The translations under genes and the position numbers were made by a program. Below the pieces are notes generated by a model. The model saw only the letters and a list, made by a program, of their open reading frames with translations. It searched no databases and was not told where the DNA came from. Below are positions 1 to 9,175 of a DNA stretch of 64,000 bases, in pieces (the first letter of the stretch is position 1; every line of letters starts with the position of its first letter). This stretch comes from a virus: positions 99,946-163,945 of IMG/VR virus record IMGVR_UViG_3300025659_000002. One strand, written 5' to 3'.

Positions 1-119
1 GAGATGTGGAGAAACTTGATCAAGAAAAACGTCAAAACCCATTTTCTAAAGTTTCTACCTTGATTAATTCTAAAGTAAAATCTCTAAAAAGTTTGCTTTT
101 TGAAACAGTAACAATTTAG
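1..119 (+). CDS. C-terminal end of an unknown protein (partial)
   Basis: Only the last 38 codons lie in the window; the frame starts at base 3 and ends in TAG at 117-119. The visible tail is polar and lysine-rich, ending LLFETVTI, with no motif I recognise. The next gene starts one base after the stop, so the two are probably in one operon. Its place upstream of neck and sheath genes suggests a head or neck protein, but that is inference from position only. Confidence 0.5.
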   Translation, partial: DVEKLDQEKRQNPFSKVSTLINSKVKSLKSLLFETVTI

Positions 120-120
120 T

Positions 121-1056
121 ATGAGCCTAGTATCGACAGGGAACATAAGTTTAGACATTAAGTATATATTTTTAAGCTTTGCTCAAGAGTTATTCTTGAA
201 CGATGCTAAATATATTTGATCGGCAAATGTATTAACTACCGGCATAATTATAGCGGATAAATACGCAATTGATTTAGGAGTAGTAGCACATAGACCGTCT
301 ATTGTATTGTCAAGAGGAAGTATGTCTTGATTAAAGCTAGGACTTGATCAAAGAATTAATACTTCGTCATTAGCTTACGGTAGCCAAATAGGAACTATGG
401 GAGGTCCTCAGGGATCAGCAAATCTTGCTAAGAATGCTAAATTTACTGACTTATTGAGAACCTCAATAACTTTTCATGTACTAGCAGCAAATGGGGTTGC
501 CGCAGATGATATAGCTAATACACTTCATATAGCTTTACTCGCTAATAAACAGGCACTTAAAGCTAAAGGGGTTCATAGAATTTTAGGAATTACCGTTAGT
601 GAAGAACAATTAGTTAATGCGACAAGTGATATAGAAGTAGCTAGTATTTCAATAAGAGTTGACTTTACTACCCAAAGAACCGTACAATTAGGAGAGAGAC
701 AATTTAATTGTAGAGTTTATGTTGCAGGTACAGAAGTAGATGAAGGAATTAATTTTAGAGTAGATACTAATGGGACACAAGTTGTATTTGGCACAGCCCC
801 AGCAAGCGGTACTCTTTTAACTTTAACATATGTAGATGCTGTTACCTTAGATACTATTACTTTAGCGGCTTTAGGAACGGGAGACGGAAATACTGTTATT
901 TTTACAGTACCAGCTTCAGGAACAATTTATGGATACTATACGCTTTTGAGTGAAATATTAATAACAGGACCAAATGTAACTTCTCAGATAATAACTAGCG
1001 GAGTAACTACAAGCGGCTTAACAACTATATCGGGATTATGAGCAAGTGTTAACTAA
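121..1056 (+). CDS. Putative neck / tail-completion virion protein (TGA-recoded)
   Basis: A 311-residue protein if TGA is Trp. In-frame TGAs lie at 217-219, 328-330 and 1039-1041, and the real stop is TAA at 1054-1056. Under the standard code only a 214-aa internal piece from 397 would be called. The N-terminal third has the pattern RPSIVLSRGSMSWLKLGLDQ, in which the W is TGA. The remainder is beta-rich and Thr/Gly/Ser-rich, with short repeats (SGVTTSGLTT) near the C-terminus. It sits just upstream of the sheath, where large myophages keep neck and tail-terminator proteins; that role is inferred from position. It overlaps the next gene's GTG start by 11 bases. Confidence 0.6.
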
Positions 1057-1822
1057 AGAAGCACAAGAACAAATAATAAAAGAAGCGTTTTATAGTGAAC
1101 TTGAAAAACTAGGAGTACTTGCCTGGCTTCCAAGATTAATGAGTTTAATAGGGAAAAAGGGACTAGCTTCAGGATTAAAGGCTACTAATACTGGTAAGTT
1201 TTTTGCAGGAGCATCGAAACATAAAGGATTTCAAGCTAAATTAAATTATTTTTCTAGATACGCGAGCCCAACTAATATGATGAAGGGAAAATGGGGTAAG
1301 GTAACACAGACTGATTTTAAGAGTCTTAAAATGCAAACAGGAAAAGGGAATATACCAAGAGGGATTAGAACCTCTATAGGTAATACCGCTCAAAACATAA
1401 AAGAATTGACAAAAGGATTAAAAGGGAAAAATGTTTGGGAAGGAATGAGCCAAGCTGGAAAAAATATAAAGGATTGGGGCGGAAATCAGCTGCGAGGATC
1501 TTTATATAAAGAAGTCAATGTAGGAAATAAAGGCGTTGATTTAGGAAATAAAATATTTAAAAGAAAGGGAATATTACCTAATAGTAAAATTTTAGGGGTA
1601 ACCAATAGAGGAACAGCTTTAGTGAGAAAAAAAATACCATTAAATGCGGCATATACGGGGCCAGGAATGATGGTAAGCACTCCTCTTATGATTTCAAAAG
1701 ATAGTAAAGGTAATAAACTTTCGGTTACAAAAAGAGTAGGCCAAGGCGCCAAAGATGCCTTATTGTGGGGGATAGCCCCTCCAATAGGAGCAGCGGATAT
1801 GCTAAGGTCATTTACAAAATAG
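1046..1822 (+). CDS. Unknown basic virion-associated protein
   Basis: 258 aa starting at GTG 1046, inside the end of the previous gene, and stopping at TAG. It opens with an amphipathic helix (KEAQEQIIKEAFYSELEKLG) and is then strongly basic, with many KG and GK steps (FAGASKHKGF, LTKGLKGKN). There are a few Trp codons, all TGG. No enzyme motif is visible. Its place between the neck-like protein and the sheath suggests a structural or assembly role. I do not recognise the family. Confidence 0.55.
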   Translation: MLTKEAQEQIIKEAFYSELEKLGVLAWLPRLMSLIGKKGLASGLKATNTGKFFAGASKHKGFQAKLNYFSRYASPTNMMKGKWGKVTQTDFKSLKMQTGKGNIPRGIRTSIGNTAQNIKELTKGLKGKNVWEGMSQAGKNIKDWGGNQLRGSLYKEVNVGNKGVDLGNKIFKRKGILPNSKILGVTNRGTALVRKKIPLNAAYTGPGMMVSTPLMISKDSKGNKLSVTKRVGQGAKDALLWGIAPPIGAADMLRSFTK

Positions 1823-1841
1823 TTAAATGGAGGATATCTAA

Positions 1842-3473
1842 ATGGCTTATACTAAACCAGGTGTGTCGGTAGAGCAGGTCAATAATAACACTACACCAAT
1901 TCTTCAAGCGCCAAACCTAACAGCATGCATGATTGGAAGATCATACTGGTGACAGGATCCAGCGTTAGATGAATCTACGTATAGTACAAAATATACTGAT
2001 GCAGGCGGACTGACCATCGCATTGTCTGGAATAAATTCTAGTTACAATGAACTTACTAGTGTAAGTGGCTTAACAACGGTAGATTTAATAATTACTAAAG
2101 GTAACGGAACAAGTAATACAATACATGTACCAATAGCTAATATTACTAGAAGTGGACTTAATCACTTAGTAATAGATGCTGGATTACTGGTAAGTAACGG
2201 CGGAGAGGCTACCGGAGAAGCGGATGCCAAAGTAGGGTATTTAGCTACAAATTCCGGCTCACAAGGATTTAATACACACGCAAGTGTTGCCGATATAAGA
2301 GATGTCTTAGGCCCTATTGTATCTTGGAACCCATTAGCTTTTGGGGTATACCTAGCTATGTCAAATTCAGGATCTGAAATTCAGTCTTATGGAGTATCGG
2401 CAGATAGTCCTACGGCTGTAGGTGGGTATTCTGATGCATACGATGCTTTAGAAACTAAAGAATCTTATGCCTTAGTACCTTTAACTGAAAAAGATTTAGC
2501 GGTTGGTACAATTAGTACTCACTGTAATACTATGTCAGCAGCAGCTGGTAAGAAAGAGAGAATAGCTTTCGTAGCTCCTCAGGTGTTATGGGACCCACTG
2601 GGAACTGCCCACGCAGAAACTAGTTCACAAAAATTAGTTACTGCGGGCTTAGTAGGTGACGCAAACTCAGCTTATGAATCTAAACGTATATTCTCAGTAC
2701 ACCCTGATGCAGGATATCTACAAGAAACTAGACATATTAGTACAATTCATCCAGATTGGATAGCTAGTAGTTTTAGCCTTTTTACTAATGTGAGTTTTTC
2801 TATATATGAGTTATATGCTAAATTTGCAGCGGATGTACGAATTAATAGTGTACTATACAAGAAAGGTAGTAAGATTACAAGTACAATTTGGAGTGCCTTA
2901 GTGGCAGCTGAATGGGGTACTGCAGGAATGGTTACGGTATTAGTACCTGTACCAGGATTTTATTATGGAGCAGAGGCCGCGGGGTTAGTAGCTGGAGAAT
3001 CTCCAGAACAACCACTTACTAGGCTTCCGATTTCAATAATGAAACAAACATATGGATCTCAAGATTATTTTTCTGAAGCTCAATTAAATAGAATGGCCCA
3101 AGGTGGTACATATATTATGACTCAGAATTCTGATTTTAGTTCAGTATATTGTAGACATCACTCGAGCACAAATGTAACGAGTGTGGCAAAACGAGAGCTT
3201 AGTGTAACTAAGGCTGTGGATTATACTTCTAAATTTATTAGAGATGGGTTAGATCCGTATATCGGACGAAATACTATTAGTCCTAGTTTTTTAAAATTTG
3301 TAAATTCAGTATTAGTGAGTATAGGACTATTTTTAACTCGAAAAAACTATATTGATGATTTACAAGTGGTATCAATTGTACAAAATAGCGTTAATGCGGA
3401 TACAATAGATGTAGAAATTAATTTACTACCTTTATATCCAGCCAATTATATCACAATCAAGTTAGTATTCTAG
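1842..3473 (+). CDS. Contractile tail sheath protein
   Basis: 543 aa starting at ATG 1842 behind a strong ribosome site (GGAGG at 1829-1833). TGA codon 37 (1950-1952) follows a TGG Trp (SYW-W-QDP); a standard-code caller would begin only at 2022. The N-terminus MAYTKPGVSVEQ matches the conserved opening of sheath proteins. The C-terminal domain (VDYTSKFIRDGLDPYIGRN, then FLTRKNYIDDLQV, then NVDTIDVEI-like strands) is the typical sheath core that contacts the tube. The next gene, 12 bases away behind AGGAGG, is the tube, as in other myophages. It forms the contractile outer tail. Confidence 0.9.
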
Positions 3474-3485
3474 GAGGAATAAATA

Positions 3486-4121
3486 ATGGCAACACGAACT
3501 TTAAATGATTGGGATTTTGACGTAGAGCACGTACAAGATATTACTAGCGGAAGTGATTTTTTATCTTCCGAATCGGTAGTTATTTGTGCGGGACCGCCTT
3601 CAGTAACTAAGGCAGCCGCTTTTAATGAATCTCATTTAATACCAATAGGAGTGGTGCAAAATGCACAAGTTAGTCAAAGTAAACAACTTCAACAATTTTT
3701 TGAAGTAGGTTCAAGAGAGCCGTTCTTTATCCCAGGTAGAACATTTGTTAATGCCTCATTAGGCAGAGTAATGTTTGACGGGCCATCAGTAATGAAGGCT
3801 CTGTATATGCAGGGAACTGCAGCTGACGTGCCGACGGATTTGGAAGGATTAACTACAGCCGATTTTGCAAATGCACCATCTAACCCTCAAGGGGGGTCTG
3901 GAAATTTTTATATAAATTTATCGGCTAAATTCTTTAATAACCCTTTAGGTTTAGCATTTTTATTAAATGATATGGACGACAATAGATATGGCGGTTTTTA
4001 TTTAGAAAATTGTTTTATCCAGCAACATACACTTAACGTGGCAAGTCAACAAACTGTATTGTTTGAAAATGTATCTATAAGATGTTCTCGATTAGTCCCT
4101 CTTAATTGGAAAGAAGCATAA
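3486..4121 (+). CDS. Tail tube protein (putative)
   Basis: 211 aa with a strong SD (AGGAGG at 3473-3478, overlapping the sheath stop). Mid-protein it has the stretch IPIGVVQNAQVSQSKQLQQF, followed by EVGSREPFFIPGRT. This matches tail tube proteins of large myophages, where a beta-strand with the QN/Q pattern is followed by the E(I/V)GSR motif. Position directly after the sheath supports tube. It has no in-frame TGA. It is the last + strand gene before the 38 kb - strand block and is followed by a strong hairpin. Confidence 0.72.
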   Translation: MATRTLNDWDFDVEHVQDITSGSDFLSSESVVICAGPPSVTKAAAFNESHLIPIGVVQNAQVSQSKQLQQFFEVGSREPFFIPGRTFVNASLGRVMFDGPSVMKALYMQGTAADVPTDLEGLTTADFANAPSNPQGGSGNFYINLSAKFFNNPLGLAFLLNDMDDNRYGGFYLENCFIQQHTLNVASQQTVLFENVSIRCSRLVPLNWKEA

Positions 4122-4136
4122 TTATAAATTTAAGAT

Positions 4137-4169
4137 AAAAAAAAGGAAGGGGGCAATGCGCCCCTTTCC
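4137..4169. terminator. Two-sided intrinsic terminator between convergent operons
   Basis: Bases 4145-4154 and 4160-4169 form a 10-bp stem (one G-T wobble) with a 5-base loop. Eight As at 4137-4144 become a U-run for - strand transcripts leaving the Nmad1-like gene. The + strand side after the stem is AT-rich but has no long T-run, so termination should be strongest for the - strand. It lies exactly where the tube gene and the opposing early operon meet. Confidence 0.85.
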
Positions 4170-4191
4170 TAATATTTCTATAAAAAATGGA

Positions 4192-4539
4192 CTATTTAGC
4201 CCACTTTCCTTTATTTACAATCCTAGAAATTATACTATAAACTCCTAAATCTAAAAAAGCATCTTCTACAGATTCGTTTTGTGGAGACCTTCCGGTCTTT
4301 ACCACAAGATTCAATAATCGTTGCATTTTATCATTCATACGAATAATTATTCCAGTAGTAGACAACCTTTTATCTTCGTCTGTTTTTAAGTTGGTTCCCA
4401 TACTGATATTGTTTGGACCATAATCCATTTGTTTCCTACAAAAGATAGCAAAATCTTCAGCCTGTATAGCTTCAAATTCTTTCATCATTTCTGGATATTC
4501 TTTTTTACAGAACTCAATTGGATTTATAATGTCTGTCAT
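4192..4539 (-). CDS. Nmad1/DUF1599-like protein
   Basis: 115 aa from ATG 4539. A GTG at 4572 would extend it by 11 residues but overlaps the polymerase end. The pattern YGPNNISMG, RMNDKMQRLLNLV, then ESVEDAFLDLGVYSII and a terminal GKW matches the DUF1599 family. That family has been called nucleotide modification associated domain 1 because it recurs in phage operons for modified nucleotides. Biochemical function is unknown. It is the last gene of the - strand operon, just downstream of DNA polymerase, and ends in TAG before the hairpin. Confidence 0.7.
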   Translation of the reverse strand: MTDIINPIEFCKKEYPEMMKEFEAIQAEDFAIFCRKQMDYGPNNISMGTNLKTDEDKRLSTTGIIIRMNDKMQRLLNLVVKTGRSPQNESVEDAFLDLGVYSIISRIVNKGKWAK

Positions 4540-4552
4540 TTTTATATATTGA

Positions 4553-6379
4553 TTAGTGCTTCCAATGGCCACTAACGTGAGAGTCTACTTCCATAGACAC
4601 GTCGGGGGCATAATAGTTAAAGGCTAGTATCATTAATTTTTCTACCATCTTTGCTACATCGTCTGCATCATCTTCGTGTACTTCTAATAAGATTTCATCG
4701 TGTACTACGTTTACTAGTCTAGCATCGTAGTCTTTTTTGTCTATTTCTGCTTTGAGTAAACAAAGAGCTTTTTTTGTAGTACTAGCTCCTGCTCCCTGAA
4801 AAGGGAGATTTTTTGCTTCATTCATAGCGTGAGCAACTTCACCTTTATTATCCCAATCTACATGAGACAAGTCTACACGGCGCTTATCTAATGGCGAATA
4901 ATTATATTTATTTTTTGTGGCGTCAGCTACTAAATTATCAAGTGTATATTTTATCTTTGGAAATGTTTTAAAATATAATTTGATAAGTTTTTTTGCGCCA
5001 TCTAGGTCTAATCCTAAATTTTTCCCTAGTTTAGTAGGGCCAATTCCGTAAATTAAACCGAAGTTGATGGCCTTAGTGTTCCCACGTAGTGCCAACATTT
5101 CTTTTCCTTTATCACATAAAAAATCAGTTTCCGGATCTTTCTTCCACACCTTTCCAGTATCTGGATCTAGAAAATCATCATAAGGTCTATTATATATAAG
5201 ACTTGCTGAATAACTATGTAGGTCCATGCCCTGCTCAAGTGCATAAGTAAATTTAGGTTCTTTGCTTAACTGCGTTAATAATCTCAATTCTTGCCCAGAA
5301 AAGTCAGCGGCAATTATTTTATAATCAGAGTGTTGAGATGTAAATGCCGCTCTATAAACAGCCTCTTTAGGAATATTCATTAAGTTCGGCTCTTTCCCAG
5401 CCATTCTTCCTGTTTTTGCTCCAAGTTGAACAAACCTCGCATGAATACGTTTATCTAATTTATGTACGTTTTCATTTAAGAAGGCTTCTCCATAAGTGGT
5501 TACCCTTTTAGTAGCCTGTCTATACTCTAGAAGCGCGTCGATGACTTCATGTCTTACACTTTTAAGAGTATTTACATTCGTGTTTTCTAAGGGTTTTCCT
5601 ATAATTTTTTCTAATATAGGTTTTATTTGTTGATGGGAATTATAATTGATAATGGGTTCTCTAAATAAATCTACAGAACAATGTGGTATGAAGAAATTAT
5701 CTAAATCTTTTTTAGCTTTGGCGGCTGTATCAGCTGCTAAGGTTTTAAGAGCTAACCATTTAGGTTTGTCTACATAAATTCCATTTAGTTCCATATCTCC
5801 CAACACTCTTGCAGTATCATATTCTAAAGTACCCAATTCTTTCATACCACGTTGCGCTAATAAATGTTGAATTTTAGCATATAATGGTATCAAATACTTA
5901 ACGTCTAATCCAGCATACTCTATTTGGTCGTCGTCAAATTTATCCCCAAATTCCATTTCTGAAAAACTTTTTTGAGAACTTTTATCTAAATCGACGCCGA
6001 GAAACTTTTTAGCCACTTTAGCTAAACCGCTTCCAATATTTCGCCCTTGGACTAATAGTTGGTGTCCTAACATAGTACAATGTATATTTTCTATTTCTAT
6101 CTTAAAATTAGATTTTGTAAATTGATATTCAAATTTGCTATTATGAGCTATCTTTCTTGTATCCGGTAATTTTAACCAATCTAATAATTTGAAAATATGT
6201 GTTCTAAGTTTATAAACATCATAAACATACTGTCTATATTCATTACCTACTTGTATAAGTAGTACTTTATCAGTAAGTGGATCTAATCCTGTAGTTTCAA
6301 GATCATAGCCTACTCCTTGTAAGGATTTTAAGTATTCAAGAGATTTATCTAGCTGTTTGCTAGTAGTTATGTATGTCAT
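4553..6379 (-). CDS. polA: Family A DNA polymerase with 3'-5' exonuclease domain
   Basis: 608 aa, T7-like in size. The N-terminal proofreading domain shows Exo I DLET (D26, E28) and a later YAGLDVKYLIPLY Exo III-type segment. Polymerase motif A is DFSGQELRLL, motif B RGNTKAINFGLIYG, and motif C VVHDEI (about residues 558-563). These are the catalytic Asp/Lys/Tyr residues of PolA enzymes. All Trp codons are TGG. Its start overlaps the end of the sigma gene by 20 bases, so translation is probably coupled. It is the replicative polymerase candidate; no other polymerase is seen in the window. Confidence 0.95.
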   Translation of the reverse strand: MTYITTSKQLDKSLEYLKSLQGVGYDLETTGLDPLTDKVLLIQVGNEYRQYVYDVYKLRTHIFKLLDWLKLPDTRKIAHNSKFEYQFTKSNFKIEIENIHCTMLGHQLLVQGRNIGSGLAKVAKKFLGVDLDKSSQKSFSEMEFGDKFDDDQIEYAGLDVKYLIPLYAKIQHLLAQRGMKELGTLEYDTARVLGDMELNGIYVDKPKWLALKTLAADTAAKAKKDLDNFFIPHCSVDLFREPIINYNSHQQIKPILEKIIGKPLENTNVNTLKSVRHEVIDALLEYRQATKRVTTYGEAFLNENVHKLDKRIHARFVQLGAKTGRMAGKEPNLMNIPKEAVYRAAFTSQHSDYKIIAADFSGQELRLLTQLSKEPKFTYALEQGMDLHSYSASLIYNRPYDDFLDPDTGKVWKKDPETDFLCDKGKEMLALRGNTKAINFGLIYGIGPTKLGKNLGLDLDGAKKLIKLYFKTFPKIKYTLDNLVADATKNKYNYSPLDKRRVDLSHVDWDNKGEVAHAMNEAKNLPFQGAGASTTKKALCLLKAEIDKKDYDARLVNVVHDEILLEVHEDDADDVAKMVEKLMILAFNYYAPDVSMEVDSHVSGHWKH

Positions 6380-7175
6380 CCATAAAATACCTGAGTTTAT
6401 CAGCTCTCCAAGTTCGTCTTAATTTGTTGAGAGCTTGTTCTTTAATTTGACGAATACGTTCCCTAGTTAAGCCTAAATCAATACCAATATCTCTAAGAGT
6501 ATAAGGTCTAATATGCCCAATACCAAAATACATTTTCAATATTTGTTTTTCTCTAGCAGGAAAACTGCTTATAACGTCATCGAATTCCTCTCTGAATTCA
6601 TCAATAAGATGTTCTAATTCTACTGAAGAGGCTATTGCTGGAATTACGTTTGTAAGCGTATCGTCGTTATCTGTGTGGGGTTCGTCAAGATGAATAACTG
6701 TATAGCTATATTTTAAATCCTGTAAAGCGTTAGGATTATCGACTAATTCTGCTATTTCATCATAACTAGGAACACGCTGTAATTTCGTTTCAAGGTATTC
6801 TCTAGCTTTTGTTATCTTTGTAACATTTGTTATTTTGTTTAAAGGTAGACGAATCATTTTTGCATGCTCATGAATGGAAGCCATAATAGCTTGACGAATC
6901 CACCATACAGCGTAAGTAATAAATTTGAAATTACGAGAAGTATCAAATTTAGAAAAAGCTTTAACTAATCCTAAGTTTCCTTCTGCAATTAAGTCTTCTA
7001 AACTAATACCTTGATTCTGATATTCTTTTGCAACTTTTACAACAAATCTTAGATTTGAGGTTATTACTGTATCATAAGCTTTTCTATCACCAGCCTTTGC
7101 TAAGCGCAAGAGTTCTGCTTCTTCTCCCTTTAATAAGGGGTTGTGATTTTGGATTTCTTTTAAGTAACGTTTCAT
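6360..7175 (-). CDS. RNA polymerase sigma-70 family factor (early set)
   Basis: 271 aa with full sigma regions 2-4. Region 2 has NLRFVVKVAKEYQNQG and DLIAEGNLGL. The -10 recognition/melting segment is FKFITYAVWWIRQ (around residues 84-95). Region 3 follows RLPLNK, and the region 4 HTH is LGLTRERIRQIKEQALNKLRR. It lacks region 1.1. The wording closely resembles primary sigma factors of Bacteroidota, a weak clue to the host, from family knowledge. Both Trp in WW are TGG. Its ATG overlaps the TGA stop of the upstream phosphoesterase (ATGA). Confidence 0.9.
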   Translation of the reverse strand: MKRYLKEIQNHNPLLKGEEAELLRLAKAGDRKAYDTVITSNLRFVVKVAKEYQNQGISLEDLIAEGNLGLVKAFSKFDTSRNFKFITYAVWWIRQAIMASIHEHAKMIRLPLNKITNVTKITKAREYLETKLQRVPSYDEIAELVDNPNALQDLKYSYTVIHLDEPHTDNDDTLTNVIPAIASSVELEHLIDEFREEFDDVISSFPAREKQILKMYFGIGHIRPYTLRDIGIDLGLTRERIRQIKEQALNKLRRTWRADKLRYFMDDIHNY

Positions 7176-7882
7176 ATATCTAGTATCACATAAGACTGAT
7201 TATTTTTTGAAAAGTTCCCCACACCGTGTACCTTTGTAGTATTTATACTTCCTTCATATTTTTTATGATGGTGTGCGAAAACATAATGTTTTGGTTTTAA
7301 AACTTCGACTAATTGTCTTAAATGTTTACTACCTTCATCATGATTAGTTTTTTTAGAAAAAATTAAATCTGAAGCAGCTTGGTGAGTTACTAAGACGTCA
7401 ATAGAAGTATCGTCAGTGGTGGCTCGTATACTTAATTCCTTAATTTGTAAAGAAGTATAAAAGCGTTTATTTCGATCGACTAATTTTTTCTCCGGCCAGT
7501 GAAATTTAATAGGAGACCATATTCCTCCTAAAACACCAATCCGTACATCACAAATGGTATGAACTCTAGCTTGAGGTAAATAGTGTATATTTAGAGAGTC
7601 TAAATACCAATGAGTTAGATTATTAAAATCTTCATGGTTACCCATAATAAAATATATAGGTATATCAAATCTCTTTAAATTTTGAGCAGTTAAATCTTGT
7701 ATTATTTTTTTTACATTCCAAAAATTATGACGTACTTCTTTAGAACAGGCAGCCTCTTCCGATCGATATAACCCAAAATCTCCGCCCTGCACTATTGCAT
7801 CTACTTTATGTTTTTTTACAAAAGAATATACATTATCAATGTTAGAGTGTACATCTCCTATAAAAGCTATTCTTGCGGCCAT
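7172..7882 (-). CDS. Calcineurin-like metallophosphoesterase
   Basis: 236 aa with the metal-binding signature in order: GDVHS (residue 9 on), GGDFG, GNHED, THQ and a terminal HHH (FAHHHKK). These define the two-metal phosphoesterase fold; the substrate (protein, nucleotide or nucleic acid) cannot be read from sequence. It is the only gene in the window that appears to end in TGA (7172-7174), overlapping the sigma ATG. Reading that TGA as Trp would add only four residues before a TAA. Its start overlaps the preceding 95-aa gene by 16 bases. Confidence 0.85.
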   Translation of the reverse strand: MAARIAFIGDVHSNIDNVYSFVKKHKVDAIVQGGDFGLYRSEEAACSKEVRHNFWNVKKIIQDLTAQNLKRFDIPIYFIMGNHEDFNNLTHWYLDSLNIHYLPQARVHTICDVRIGVLGGIWSPIKFHWPEKKLVDRNKRFYTSLQIKELSIRATTDDTSIDVLVTHQAASDLIFSKKTNHDEGSKHLRQLVEVLKPKHYVFAHHHKKYEGSINTTKVHGVGNFSKNNQSYVILDI

Positions 7883-8154
7883 GGTTCACTATCTCCTTGA
7901 AAAATTACTGTTTGCCCTTTTAAACTTACTTCCACTGTTTGCCCATTTTTTAGGGCATTACATACCCAACATAGGGGAACTATACATTTCTTAGAGTTAT
8001 CCCAATTATGAAACACTCTATCATATTTTTCTTTTTCAATGTCTCCTATCTGGTTTTGGGTATTCCAAATTTCTCCCAAGTCTTTACTCTGCCTACGTTG
8101 CTGTCTAAGATGTTGATCGCCGTGCGGTGCGGTAGTGTTTATATTATGACTCAT
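7867..8154 (-). CDS. Unknown 95-aa Cys-containing protein next to E1
   Basis: 95 aa, coupled by a TAATG-type overlap to the E1-like gene. The N-half is polar (Gln/Arg/His-rich). The C-half has KCIVPLCWVCNAL, with three Cys that could bind a metal or form a reactive site, then two predicted strands (TVEVSLKGQTVIF). It has four TGG Trp codons. I do not recognise it. Its position suggests it belongs to the ubiquitin-like cassette, but it lacks the Gly-Gly tail and any clear E2 motif. Confidence 0.55.
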   Translation of the reverse strand: MSHNINTTAPHGDQHLRQQRRQSKDLGEIWNTQNQIGDIEKEKYDRVFHNWDNSKKCIVPLCWVCNALKNGQTVEVSLKGQTVIFQGDSEPWPQE

Positions 8155-8741
8155 TAGAATATATAAATAAACCTAGCAGAATTTACTACGTCACGGGTCC
8201 AATTTAAAATAAATTGAGCACCAATTTGACCAATAATTCTATTTCCACCTTGGACTATGCCTGCCTCTAATTCATAGGCTAATTGACAACTTCCATTTTC
8301 TACTTTTTCTGGCAAAGTTTTTAGCATATCATCTAATGTATTAGTTGGATGCTTAGTAAAAGCAGCTATGGAGCGGCCCTCACTTCTTAAATCTATCCAA
8401 TATACTTCTGGGTTTTTCTCTGCAAAGCGAAACAATAGTTCTCTAAAAGCAGTATTATCTACAGCGCTTACTATGCAATCGTATCCTGTTAGCTGTTCTT
8501 CTGTAAGTATGTTTTCAGTAATGGCTGAAAACCCGTATTTTACTTCAAGACATTCTGCTTTATTATCCATTATATCTTCAGTTTCATAAGTAGTATACGG
8601 TAAATTTTTACTTTCAACAGTATCTTCATCTGCAAAGTAAAATAAAGTCTTATGAAATTGATTGTGTTTATTATAGTGATCTATATCTGGGGCTATCCAA
8701 GAGCCTATCCCACCACCACCTACTATTAATATTTTTTTCAT
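8154..8741 (-). CDS. ThiF/E1-like adenylating enzyme
   Basis: 195 aa, short for the family. The Rossmann nucleotide loop is GGGGIGS (8-14). The ADEDTVESKNL segment (37-47) corresponds to the E1 D-x-D...N motif. K61 follows in DNKAE, and SAVDN (92-96) with R100 matches the conserved adenylation Asp-Asn and Arg. C152 (NGSC) is a candidate catalytic cysteine. The usual zinc CxxC pairs are absent. E1-like enzymes adenylate the C-terminal Gly of beta-grasp proteins for sulfur transfer or conjugation. It is start-stop coupled to the JAMM gene upstream, and a Gly-Gly-ending 76-aa protein lies two genes further up. Confidence 0.85.
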   Translation of the reverse strand: MKKILIVGGGGIGSWIAPDIDHYNKHNQFHKTLFYFADEDTVESKNLPYTTYETEDIMDNKAECLEVKYGFSAITENILTEEQLTGYDCIVSAVDNTAFRELLFRFAEKNPEVYWIDLRSEGRSIAAFTKHPTNTLDDMLKTLPEKVENGSCQLAYELEAGIVQGGNRIIGQIGAQFILNWTRDVVNSARFIYIF

Positions 8742-9175
8742 TAGTTTTGTATAATTATTTGTGCTTCGTTAAATTCTCTGATTACACCATCAAAATACCA
8801 AGCTGTCATACTCCTATACATGGGAGAGAAGATAATATATACTCCTTCATAACCTGCATAATTTAAATCAGTGGTAGAAGGTATTGGGTGGTGTCTTGGG
8901 TGTGTATGTGCTATACCTACAAGATCATAATCTGCATCATCATGCATATGAGTAGTTTTGCTCAACACATTGAATAAATCTTCAGGTTTTGGAGTATAAT
9001 ACACTTCGGCTTTAGAAGATATTTCTGTGTTTCGCATTCTCATATATTCCATACAATGCCAATAGGTATCGCTGGATTTACTACCCAAGAGAGCCCCACA
9101 GATTTCTACTGTGGGGTCCTCTAAGGCGTGATTGTAAATATCAGCAATAACACTAAAATTACAAACTAAAATCAT
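8741..9175 (-). CDS. JAMM/MPN family metalloprotease (deubiquitinase-like)
   Basis: 144 aa, a single JAB/MPN domain. The zinc site is intact: E24 (VEICGALLG) and H90-T-H92-x7-S100-x2-D103 (HTHPRHHPIPSTTD), the exact JAMM spacing. JAMM enzymes cut after Gly-Gly in ubiquitin-like proteins. In some phages a JAMM domain is instead fused to NlpC in tail assembly; no such fusion is present and it is not in the tail module. It overlaps both neighbours by one base, so it is probably co-translated with E1 and the HTH protein. Confidence 0.88.
   Translation of the reverse strand: MILVCNFSVIADIYNHALEDPTVEICGALLGSKSSDTYWHCMEYMRMRNTEISSKAEVYYTPKPEDLFNVLSKTTHMHDDADYDLVGIAHTHPRHHPIPSTTDLNYAGYEGVYIIFSPMYRSMTAWYFDGVIREFNEAQIIIQN

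Noticed and set aside
8741-9175. JAMM protein as a lambda K-like tail protein
   Set aside because: No NlpC domain, it is on the early strand, and it is coupled to E1 rather than to tail genes.
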